Of a stretch of 64,000 nucleotides of DNA, positions 1-7,443 are shown one piece after another. The notes beneath the pieces were generated by a model that did not search any database, was not told the DNA's origin, and saw only the letters and a list, made by a program, of their open reading frames with translations. The position numbers and the translations under genes were made by a program. Numbering within the stretch: position 1 is the stretch's first letter; the number at the start of each line of letters is the position of its first letter. The stretch is from Ferrovibrio sp. GTDB lineage: Bacteria > Pseudomonadota > Alphaproteobacteria > Ferrovibrionales > Ferrovibrionaceae. The stretch is from contig NZ_JAGOLP010000014.1 of assembly GCF_017994015.1 (NCBI RefSeq), forward strand, positions 1-64,000, given 5' to 3'.

Positions 1-431
1 GTTCCGCCTAGACCACGATTTCTGAAATGCTAGGCTCATGATGCTGGCGGTGCCGTGCAAAAGTCGGTTCCGCCTAGACCACGATTTCTGAAATGCTAGG
101 CTCATCGTTTGGTCGTCTGCTGCTGGCGTTGGTTCCGCCTAGACCACGATTTCTGAAATGCTAGGCTCCGCCTCTTGGCCGCCGCGCTGAAACAGGCGTT
201 CCGCCTAGACCACGATTTCTGAAATGCTAGGCTCAAGCTCGGCATATCGCCGCTGCCAGTAGAGTTCCGCCTAGACCACGATTTCTGAAATGCTAGGCTT
301 TACTGCTATCGATCAGGATACAGTGATCAGTTCCGCCTAGACCACGATTTCTGAAATGCTAGGCTAAGCCGCGCTGAAAGGAGAGAAGTGATGAAGTTCC
401 GCCTAGACCACGATTTCTGAAATGCTAGGCT
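1..431 (+). CRISPR. CRISPR array, type II-C (7 repeats, 6 spacers, open at left edge)
   Basis: Seven identical 36-nt repeats start at 1, 67, 132, 198, 264, 330 and 396. Spacers are 30 nt except the second (103-131), which is 29 nt. The repeat begins GTTCCGCC and ends TGCTAGGCT. Repeat positions 10-32 are perfectly complementary to the anti-repeat at 4971-4993, so the guide-yielding strand is the plus strand and the array is read toward cas2. The repeat end, TGCTAGGCT, resembles an extended -10 element. In Neisseria and Campylobacter type II-C arrays each repeat carries its own promoter, and that may hold here (inference). The first base of the window is the first base of a repeat, so more repeats probably lie to the left. 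The last repeat (396-431) is not degenerate. Confidence 0.98.
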
Positions 432-432
432 T

Positions 433-476
433 GATTTGTCGATAACTTGTTGTAATGGCAGTGTTATCGGCAAATC
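433..476. repeat. Inverted repeat just beyond the last CRISPR repeat
   Basis: Two 14-nt arms, 433-446 and 463-476, match in 13 of 14 positions and are separated by 16 nt. They begin two bases after the last repeat and end about 27 nt before the cas2 stop codon. The transcript could fold into a stable hairpin. No T-run follows on either strand, so a simple intrinsic terminator is not obvious. It could instead be a leader element bound during spacer integration, or a processing or stability hairpin at the end of the pre-crRNA. Only the symmetry is seen directly. Confidence 0.6.
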
Positions 477-503
477 TAAGCTGCCTAAAGCGAGCGGAAG
501 TGC

Positions 504-857
504 TTAGAAAAGCGCCAGCTGCCCGGGGTTTTGCGGAGCGGTGTCCCGCTTTCGCCCCCGAAAACTGACTAAATTCTCGTATTGCTTGTCGGTGAAACAT
601 AGGATTTTAACATCCCCATACTCTGGCACGGCGGACGCAATTCGCCTTGTCAACGACTCGGCCTGCTCCTTGCCGGTCAGGTGCTTCATGTACACCGAGA
701 ACTGCGTCATCTGGAAGCCCATATCAAGCAGCTCGTTGCGAAAGTCCGTCGCCGCCCTGCGGCGCTGGGAGTCGTCTACCGGAAGATCGAACAAGGCCAT
801 CATCCACATGAGGCGATACCCGCTAAGGATCGTAAATTGAGTGGTGTTGCCGCTCAT
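504..857 (-). CDS. cas2: CRISPR-associated endonuclease Cas2, type II
   Basis: The product is 117 aa. It starts with the ATG at 857, which overlaps the cas1 stop codon (ATGA). The stretch MWMMALFDLPV near residues 17-27 is the usual first beta strand of Cas2 and ends in the conserved Asp (D24). The segment FQMTQFSVYMK is typical of type II Cas2. Cas2 dimers bridge two Cas1 dimers to form the spacer integrase. A longer reading from 917 is open but runs through the end of cas1, so the overlapping ATG is preferred. The gene is last in cas9-cas1-cas2 and points toward the array. Confidence 0.95.
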   Translation of the reverse strand: MSGNTTQFTILSGYRLMWMMALFDLPVDDSQRRRAATDFRNELLDMGFQMTQFSVYMKHLTGKEQAESLTRRIASAVPEYGDVKILCFTDKQYENLVSFRGRKRDTAPQNPGQLALF

Positions 858-1783
858 ACGCTGGCTTTTGCGTCGCCAAAGCCAAGCTGCCGAGGCCCAA
901 ATATCGGACGGGCGCAATCGAGCTTGCCGTCGCCGTTCTCGAACGCCCTGGCCATCGACAGAGTCAGGCGGCTGAGCGCCACATAAAGCGGACTGACGGA
1001 GTCCGGGAATTGCATGTCGATGGAGACCACTCCGGCCAGCCGCTCTTTCACGGTACGGGATACTTCGTACTCGCCATCCTGCAGCAACCCGATGACCACA
1101 TGATCGACAACCGGCCTGAATGGTTCCACCAGGTCATCGACCAGAGCGAAGGAATTGCCCCGCCCGATATGGGCGATGCCAATGGTCGGATGCAGGCCGG
1201 CGCCGACCACGGCACGTGCCATCGCTGCCCGTAGGACTGTATAGCCGTAATTCAGCATGGCGTTAGCACCATCAGCGGTGCGGTCGCGCCGGAAGTCTTC
1301 GCCGAGAAGCAGCGGCCAATACCGCCGCGCAGCCTGCGCCTCCAGATTCTCTGGATCGCCGGATTTGACCCGTTGCGCCATGGCGCGAATACCCTCACCG
1401 CCACGTTCTCCGCGCGCGAGCAGCAGCGCTGCCTGAGCCCGAATCTTGGCGGCAACGATATCTCGCCACAACCGCTTCATCAGCGGTCGTGGCGCACTCC
1501 ATTGGGCGCGCAGCCGGCCGCCTTGATCGTGATGGCCGTCAATCGGAAGCGACAAGGCGATTGGAAAGTGATTGGCGCTGCAGGCCACCAGCGGCGCATT
1601 GCGGGCTGCTAGTTCGACCAGTACGCTGTTGGAGTAGGTGATGCCGTGGGCATGGACCAGCAGGGCGGCGACATCGTCGAGCGCCACTCTGCCGACTTCG
1701 GTGCCATCACGTTCAACCAGCAAGAATCCGCGGTAGATGCTGAGATGCTGGCCGTGCTGACTGATATCGACTATGCGCTCCAT
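854..1783 (-). CDS. cas1: CRISPR-associated integrase Cas1, type II
   Basis: The 309-aa protein has the type II Cas1 length. Expected metal-binding residues are E148 (in NLEAQAARRYW), H205 (in GIAHIGRGN) and E220 (in LVDDLVEPF). Cas1 with Cas2 inserts new spacers at the array. It starts at 1783, nine bases after the cas9 stop, and shares four bases with cas2, so the three genes form one operon. No cas4 or csn2 lies nearby, which with the small Cas9 defines subtype II-C. Confidence 0.96.
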   Translation of the reverse strand: MERIVDISQHGQHLSIYRGFLLVERDGTEVGRVALDDVAALLVHAHGITYSNSVLVELAARNAPLVACSANHFPIALSLPIDGHHDQGGRLRAQWSAPRPLMKRLWRDIVAAKIRAQAALLLARGERGGEGIRAMAQRVKSGDPENLEAQAARRYWPLLLGEDFRRDRTADGANAMLNYGYTVLRAAMARAVVGAGLHPTIGIAHIGRGNSFALVDDLVEPFRPVVDHVVIGLLQDGEYEVSRTVKERLAGVVSIDMQFPDSVSPLYVALSRLTLSMARAFENGDGKLDCARPIFGPRQLGFGDAKASV

Positions 1784-1792
1784 GGCCCGACC

Positions 1793-4700
1793 TCATTCCA
1801 GAGGGCCGGGGTCGTAAATCTTTCCGCCCGGAGTAATGCGCAGCTTGCGGGCTGAAAGTTTCTGCAAGCCGCTGGCAGACGTGTTCGTGTAACTGAAATA
1901 GTCATCCTTGTCGGCATCGCGGGCCTTCAATGTGCCCGCCTCGAAATGCTCAGCCAGCTGCATTGACCCGTTGGTGGAGAATTTCACCACCCGCATAATA
2001 CGGCGTCCTTCCGCATCCTGGATCGCGATCATATCGTCCTGCCGCAGGGTCATGATCTTTTTCGCTGTGGGGTGAGCGCTGCGGATTGCTGATGCCAACT
2101 TCGTCTGCGCAGCATCGAATAGCGACACAATCTCCGATTGCCATTTCCCGTTCGGTAGTCGCCAGATGGTGAAGCTGAAATTTCCCTCCGAAGCGTAGCC
2201 CTTATAGGCAACCCCCTGTCGATTGCGAACCAGGATCACGCTGCGTCGTTCAGCCACGCGGACGCGACGAATGCCCTTGAAGGGACCTTCAGCTTCCCGG
2301 AAGGCCAGCAGGGCTTCGGTGAATGCCTTGCCATCCTTACCATGCGTGGCGGCCAGCAGGGCTTCCTTCAGCGGTTCGTTATTGTGAATGGCCTCAAGGT
2401 CGGCGGCAGATTTCAGGCTCTCCAGCGGCACGCGATGGGCCACCAGCGGCACGCCGCGTTTGTCAGGCGCGCCAACCACAGCATAGGCCATGTCCTTGAA
2501 GAACTTGCCGATCCGCCCGCTGCCGGCTTCGCTGCGCTCGGGCTTGTGACTGATGACGATAGCATCCAGATGGGTCTTGATTTCGTTCTTTAGGCCCGGC
2601 CATGGCATCGGCACCTCAATGTGCTCAAGCCCGTCGCGGTCTTCCGCCTGTGCGGATGCACGAGACATGGTGTTCAGGAGGCCCCGATCGATCAGGCCGA
2701 TCACCGCGGCGTCCTTGGCGTGGTGCTTGTGGTTGTCGCGGTTTTTGGTGTTGCTACCCAGCAATTCGTCGAAGCGCCATTTCCCGCGGATCAATGCCGT
2801 CAGGCTACCGGGAATTGCCCAGACCTGATCAGGATTGCAGACCGCCGAGAGATACTGTCTGGCAAGGCGGCTCAAATACTGAGTATCGGTCAGATGGCGC
2901 GCGAGAAAGTCCTTCTCGTTTCTCAGGAACCATTCCATCGCATCTGGCTGGAAGCGCCGTCTCTTTCCTGCCGAAAGCTGCTCCGCCCGAGCCGCGATAT
3001 TCTCCCAGTCACTGCTTGCTCCGAAGGCCTCGTAGGGCGTGCGGTTGCCCTTGCGGCGATTCCATTCGTTCAGTACCAGAACGCGGTTGTCGAAGCGGTT
3101 ATCCAGCGTTTTTGAGAAAGGCAGGATATGATCGATCTCAACTTCGCTGCTGAAGATCATACGCTGGCTGATGGGTTTGCCGCTGTAGGGGCATTTGTGT
3201 TCTAGCGGTGCTAGTTCGTCATACAGCCGCAGGCGAAGACGGTTTTCGCCGGTATCCGGCTGGCCCAGACTGGCCAGAGTTTCCCGGTGCGTGTCGGCCT
3301 GTTTCTTGTTGGCGGTGTGCCGTTTGTCCTGTTCCTCACGCTGCTTTTTGCTGGCCTTCAGGTCTCGAGCTAATTCGACGACGATCTGCTCCGGATGGCC
3401 GTGCCGGGTAATCAGTTCGTTGACTAGGCGGCGCAGCTGGTTGAGGGCGATATGCACGGTCGGATTGGCGATGCGGCCGTAGCGCGTCGCCTCGTCATCC
3501 TCCGGATTGCCGGTGCCCAGCCTGACTGCCGTTGGCAACCAGTCGGCATAGTAGGGCAGTGCATCGCGAATCTCGCCGGTGCGGAAATCGGAATGGTGAT
3601 AGCCCGCCCGGCTGGCCGCCTCGCTGTAGACCACCACATCCTTTTCCAGTTCGGCTAGGATGACCCGGGTGGCGGTTTCACCCAGCGCACTGTAACCCTC
3701 CGGCAACAGCGCCAGCGCCACCGCGATGGCCTGTGCGCCGTCCAGACCGCAATCCTGCTGCAGCCACGCAGCCAGCGCCTGCTCATCCTCGTCCTCCAGC
3801 AGGCGGGTAACGATCCGACGCTGGCGATCCAGCGGCAGCTTGCGCCAGCCAGGACCGAAATGCTCGTCTTTCGACAGAATCGCGGCGGTCTCATCGCCGA
3901 CCAAATCCTTGCGCTTGTCGCTTTCAAGGTTGAACCTGTGATCCGGGGTGAGTTTCAGTAGCCGCCGGATCTGGATAAAGGTGCGTTTTTGATTGGCCAG
4001 CAGCGCCGCGGCGACAAGGTCACGCTGCGACCGCGTGAGGGCGACGCCTTTCTGGCCCGGCATAACAATCATCAACTGGTTCACTTGCTCATAGAGCCGC
4101 CGCCGCTGGCTCAGCGGATCGGCCCATGGCAGGCGCGGTTCATCTGGCTTGAAGGTGCAGACCCCGGGGTCGACCGCCTTCAGCCGGCGCTGGAAGAAGA
4201 TTGCATCCTTCAGTTTTGCGCGGGCTTCTACCGTCATGATCGCCGGATGGTGTTTCGCCTGCTCGGCCCAGACGATATCGAACTCGGCTTCCACCAGGGC
4301 GCGTTCTGGGTAGATGTCATACTGCTCGACCGTCTTGCCCTTTTCATTGGGCATCGGGCGTTTGCGAGCACGTACCCATTCGCCGTTTAGCTGGCGGGTA
4401 TGGAGGAACTGGCCGAGTGTGCGGACGCCTGCCTCGTCCATCAGGATTTGGAGGCGATTGACGCCCTGACGCACCACGCCGCGTTCGCTGTCACCCCTGT
4501 CGGTCTTGCGGTTTGACTTAAAGCCGCGGCGCTGATGCAGATGGAACAACAAGCGGCCGATCTCGTGGAGTTCGAGCCGACGATCAAGCGCCGCAGCGCG
4601 CAGGGCGTAAGGGGCCAGCGTCACCAGCGCCCGGCGGGCGGTTTCGTCCGTCGGCAGCAGGCCGCACGCGATCAGCCGGTTCAGCAGCTTGGTGCGGCGG

Positions 4701-4906
4701 CGCAGATAGCGGTCGCGCCGCCGCCGCATCGAGCGGCCGAGCCGGCGGGTGGCGGCCAGCGAGGTCTTGTCCTTCGGGTTCCGGCCGTCCTTGAAAATCC
4801 GGACGCCGCCGCCCAGCGACCGAAGGGGGTTGTTGTGAGGGGCGAGCTGATACATCCACCAGCCAATCGAATTGGTGCCGATATCAAGCGCCAGTCGGTA
4901 TCTCAT
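1793..4906 (-). CDS. cas9: CRISPR-associated endonuclease Cas9, type II-C
   Basis: The 1037-aa protein is in the compact II-C size class. RuvC-I contains D8 (LALDIGTNSIGW). An arginine-rich bridge helix follows at about 42-80. RuvC-II contains E511 (IVVELARDLK). The HNH domain is at about 570-625, with H593 in EIDHILPFS and CPYSGKPIS upstream. RuvC-III contains H729/D732 (HKHHAKDAA). All expected catalytic residues are present, so it should be an active crRNA/tracrRNA-guided double-strand nuclease. The ATG at 4906 follows a GGGGGG ribosome site and places D8 correctly. A longer open frame from 5032 would overlap the tracrRNA and is rejected. The C-terminal PAM-interacting region cannot be translated into a PAM by eye. 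Confidence 0.98.
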   Translation of the reverse strand: MRYRLALDIGTNSIGWWMYQLAPHNNPLRSLGGGVRIFKDGRNPKDKTSLAATRRLGRSMRRRRDRYLRRRTKLLNRLIACGLLPTDETARRALVTLAPYALRAAALDRRLELHEIGRLLFHLHQRRGFKSNRKTDRGDSERGVVRQGVNRLQILMDEAGVRTLGQFLHTRQLNGEWVRARKRPMPNEKGKTVEQYDIYPERALVEAEFDIVWAEQAKHHPAIMTVEARAKLKDAIFFQRRLKAVDPGVCTFKPDEPRLPWADPLSQRRRLYEQVNQLMIVMPGQKGVALTRSQRDLVAAALLANQKRTFIQIRRLLKLTPDHRFNLESDKRKDLVGDETAAILSKDEHFGPGWRKLPLDRQRRIVTRLLEDEDEQALAAWLQQDCGLDGAQAIAVALALLPEGYSALGETATRVILAELEKDVVVYSEAASRAGYHHSDFRTGEIRDALPYYADWLPTAVRLGTGNPEDDEATRYGRIANPTVHIALNQLRRLVNELITRHGHPEQIVVELARDLKASKKQREEQDKRHTANKKQADTHRETLASLGQPDTGENRLRLRLYDELAPLEHKCPYSGKPISQRMIFSSEVEIDHILPFSKTLDNRFDNRVLVLNEWNRRKGNRTPYEAFGASSDWENIAARAEQLSAGKRRRFQPDAMEWFLRNEKDFLARHLTDTQYLSRLARQYLSAVCNPDQVWAIPGSLTALIRGKWRFDELLGSNTKNRDNHKHHAKDAAVIGLIDRGLLNTMSRASAQAEDRDGLEHIEVPMPWPGLKNEIKTHLDAIVISHKPERSEAGSGRIGKFFKDMAYAVVGAPDKRGVPLVAHRVPLESLKSAADLEAIHNNEPLKEALLAATHGKDGKAFTEALLAFREAEGPFKGIRRVRVAERRSVILVRNRQGVAYKGYASEGNFSFTIWRLPNGKWQSEIVSLFDAAQTKLASAIRSAHPTAKKIMTLRQDDMIAIQDAEGRRIMRVVKFSTNGSMQLAEHFEAGTLKARDADKDDYFSYTNTSASGLQKLSARKLRITPGGKIYDPGPLE

Positions 4907-4937
4907 TCCGCCCCCCAATACCCGTTTAACTATTAAC

Positions 4938-4966
4938 TTGACAATTTTCTGGGAAATAGGCAACCT
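4938..4966 (+). promoter_or_regulatory. Probable tracrRNA promoter
   Basis: A perfect -35 hexamer, TTGACA, lies at 4938-4943. A 17-bp spacer leads to CAACCT at 4961-4966, a weak -10. This would start transcription near 4972-4974, at the 5' end of the anti-repeat, which is where type II-C tracrRNAs usually begin. The cas9 promoter must lie in the same 65-bp interval facing the other way. Confidence 0.55.
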
Positions 4967-4970
4967 TGCA

Positions 4971-5053
4971 TAGCATTTCAGAAATCGTGGTCTGGTCGGT
5001 AACAAGACGATCAGATCGTCACAAGATCGCAAAGGGGGCTCCGGCCCCCTTTG
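4971..5053 (+). ncRNA. tracrRNA
   Basis: Positions 4971-4993 are the exact reverse complement of repeat bases 10-32. The next bases (GGTCGGTAAC) continue to pair imperfectly with the 5' end of the repeat, giving the bulged lower stem expected of a crRNA:tracrRNA duplex. A 6-bp hairpin follows (GACGAT/ATCGTC, 5006-5020). A 9-bp GC-rich hairpin (5031-5052) ends the RNA. The gene diverges from cas9. The exact 5' and 3' ends are inferred. Confidence 0.9.
5031..5053 (+). terminator. Terminator hairpin at the end of the tracrRNA
   Basis: A 9-bp stem, AAAGGGGGC with GCCCCCTTT, closes a TCCG loop at 5040-5043. The T-run is short (TTTG), but hairpin plus position match the 3' end of known tracrRNAs. 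Confidence 0.75.
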
Positions 5054-5250
5054 TCATGCTTTGCGCCAATGAATAGGCCGCCGCGCCGCATAACATGAAA
5101 TTTTCTTTTCCGATCAGTAGGGCGCGGTTAGCGCTGCGGTTTACGGAGGTGTATCAGCTAAACGGTTCAGTCCTGAAACGATTGCATTTGATAAGCAGGC
5201 ATTTGCCGTTTGGGATTCGTAAAAGATGAATGGCCAGGAGGCATAACTTG

Positions 5251-5427
5251 AAATATTTCCAGCCGCCTCCCGTTATCCCCGCCTAGTCAAAGCCAGAAAT
5301 CAGCTGAAAGTCAGCTCGTCGTGGGCAACCTATCCTTCGAGACGCTAAAGGAGGTTCAGCCCAACGTATATGCTGCTGGAGACGGTCTTAAATTTGCCCA
5401 GGCCATAGGATCCGGCCTTGCTCTGGC
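5251..5427 (+). pseudogene. Remnant of an unidentified gene, frame-broken and cut by the IS
   Basis: AGGAGG at about 5237 is followed by a TTG-initiated reading MKYFQPPPVIPA that stops at a TAG near 5285. Reading one base later gives an open stretch to the IS edge that includes LVVGNLSFETLKEVQP and then NVYAAGDGLKFAQAIGSG. It ends at a TAG supplied by the IS inverted repeat. The NVYAAGD stretch recalls the end of FAD/NAD(P)-dependent oxidoreductases, but the match is too short to assign a family. This looks like a gene damaged by a frameshift and then by transposition. The rest of the interval 5054-5250 shows no convincing gene. Confidence 0.35.
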
Positions 5428-5461
5428 TGAATAGCCCCGATTTTTGTAGACACCTTCGGGG

Positions 5462-6322
5462 TTAGGTTTGATGTCTCCGCTCGAACTCGACAGGCGATAG
5501 CATGCCATTGTGGACATGCTTGTGGGTCAGATTGTAGAACACCTCGATGTAATCGAACACATCCTGGCGAGCTTCATCGCGGGTTCGATATGTCCTCCGC
5601 CGAATCCTTTCACGTTTGAGCAGGTTGAAGAAGCTTTCAGCGACGGCATTGTCGTGGCAGTTCCCGCGCCGGCTCATGGAATGGGTCAGATTGTGGTGCC
5701 GCAGGAAGGATGATCAGTCCATGCTGGTGAACTGGGAGCCCTGATCGGAATGGACCAGCACCGTGTTCTGCGGCTTCCGCCGCCAGACAGCCATGTGCAA
5801 AGCCTGCAGGACAACCTCGCTGGTCTGCCGGCTTTGCAGGGACCAGCTGATGACGCGCCGTGAAAACAGGTCGAGGACCACGGCCAGATAAGCAAAGCCC
5901 TCCATGGTCTTGATAAAGGTTATGTCGGTCACCCAGGCGGTATCTGGGGCAGCGACGTCGAACTGCCTGGCCAGGGTATTATCGGCCACGGCCAATGGCT
6001 TGCCGCCATGGGTACCCGGCCGACGCCGATAGCCGATCTGGGCCCTGATTCCGGCTAATCGGGCCAGGCGTGCAATGCGGTTGGCGCAGCTGGTTTCGCC
6101 CTGGTCCCGCAGGTCGTCATGCAGTTTGCGATAGCCATAGACCTTGCCGCTCTGCTTCCAGGCATCCTCGATCAGCCGGGTCTGGCGGATATCCTCCTGC
6201 GCTCGGCTGCTCAACGGGTGCCTGAACCAGGCATAGAAGCCGCTGGGATGGATGCTCAAACACCGGCACATGGCACGAATGCCGAACTGCCCGCGATGCT
6301 CGGAAACGAAGGCGTACTTCAC
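5462..6322 (-). pseudogene. IS3-family transposase OrfB with internal stop codon
   Basis: This is the rve/DDE integrase half. The first catalytic Asp is in DTAWVTDITF and the second in LVHSDQGSQFTS. An in-frame TGA at 5714-5716 replaces the Trp normally found after FTSMD. Beyond it, the same frame continues without a shift through NCHDNAVAESFFNLLKRE, which carries the catalytic Glu, to the true stop at 5462. A single G-to-A change explains the break. The truncated protein lacks the catalytic Glu. Confidence 0.9.
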
Positions 6323-6587
6323 TTTGCATCCTTGGCGAAGTACGCGGCCGCTTTTTTAGGATGTCGCGCTCCTCGGTGACCCGCGCCAGTTCCCCTTTCA
6401 GCCGACGGTTCTCCTCGGCTTGCTCGTTGCCCTTGTCGACTGGCGTAGCGTACTTCCGCTTCCACTCGTAGAGCGAATGCGTGCTCACCCCCAGGCGCTG
6501 CGCGACCTCCGCGGCCGGATGGCCCCGCTCCGTGATCTGACGCACCGCGTCCCGCTTGAACTCGTCGCTGAAATTAGCTTTGCCCAT
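6117..6587 (-). CDS. IS3-family transposase OrfA (helix-turn-helix)
   Basis: The N-terminal 50 residues (FSDEFKRDAVRQITERG, then VAQRLGVSTHSLYEWKRKY) form the typical DNA-binding HTH of IS3-family OrfA. A leucine-zipper-like stretch ends in ERDILKK. The run of six A (6352-6357 on the complementary strand) is a programmed -1 frameshift site: the -1 frame continues AAAYFAKDAK and joins OrfB. The reading to 156 aa in the zero frame past the slip is probably not functional protein. Confidence 0.85.
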   Translation of the reverse strand: MGKANFSDEFKRDAVRQITERGHPAAEVAQRLGVSTHSLYEWKRKYATPVDKGNEQAEENRRLKGELARVTEERDILKKRPRTSPRMQSEVRLRFRASRAVRHSCHVPVFEHPSQRLLCLVQAPVEQPSAGGYPPDPADRGCLEAERQGLWLSQTA

Positions 6588-6644
6588 CTTGGCCTCCTTG
6601 CCTCAAAATTAGGGAAGAAGACGTCTACGAATCTAGGGGGCTAT

Positions 6645-6923
6645 TCAGCATGCGCTGGTGTGAGTTATGCGGTCTTTCGACCTGATGCGGTCGCGAAGCG
6701 CCCGGCGATATCGCCAAGGGTATCTCGACATCATCGCGTCGATGTATGCACGCACCTTTTCGGCTTCCGGACGGGCAGATGAGTCCAGATAGTCGAAGTC
6801 GGAGACTTGGCGCCGCAGACCTTCATTGAATGACCGGGCGCCCAACGAAAAGATGCTGGTGCTGCGGCGCGTTTCCCACAGGTCTAGCAGGAACTGCATT
6901 CTCTTCAGGGGGCTGGGTAACAT
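6645..6923 (-). pseudogene. Hypothetical protein truncated by the IS
   Basis: The open frame reads MLPSPLKRMQFLLDLWETRR and continues through FNEGLRRQVSDFDYLD and AEKVRAYIDAMMSRYP. It ends at a TGA formed by the IS right inverted repeat, so its original C-terminus is lost. The composition looks like a soluble helical protein, but I recognise no family. An internal ATG at the MQFLL residue is an alternative start. No clear continuation was found on the far side of the element. Confidence 0.35.
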
Positions 6924-7272
<349 letters not shown>

Positions 7273-7443
7273 GCATCTGAGACGCTAAGGCCCGGGTGTG
7301 GCCCGGGCCGGGGTCGAAAGCGGCGCGGACCATAACCGATGCGGCCCAGGCCCGCAAGGCCCGCCCGGGGGTTAAGCTGCGCCGCCGTTCACGCTAGGAT
7401 GGCGCCCTGGAATCAGGCAATTGCCGTTTGGGGAGCGGGGCTT

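Larger units (their letters stand above)
5428..6647 (-). mobile_element. IS3-family insertion sequence, inactivated
   Basis: The 1.22-kb element has matching ends that begin TGAATAGCCCC (5428-5438, and complementary at 6637-6647) with further similarity around GTAGAC. It contains the IS3-type orfA/orfB pair with an A6 slippery run. No convincing 3-4 bp target duplication is visible: the left flank ends GGC and the right flank begins GCA. Either the ends are off by a base or two, or a rearrangement occurred after insertion. OrfB contains a stop codon, so the copy is probably not autonomous. Confidence 0.9.

Noticed and set aside
1..431. Array transcription on the minus strand with the cas genes
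   Set aside because: The anti-repeat pairing fixes the functional crRNA strand as plus: the repeat's GTT end must follow the spacer to pair with the tracrRNA lower stem.
4907..5032. Longer cas9 start giving 42 extra residues
   Set aside because: The extension would overlap the tracrRNA and its terminator and lacks a ribosome site; the ATG at 4906 has one and places RuvC D8 correctly.
5714..5716. TGA in OrfB as selenocysteine or Trp recoding
   Set aside because: No sign of an altered genetic code elsewhere (TGA ends many genes here) and no SECIS-like hairpin; a nonsense change in a decaying IS is simpler.
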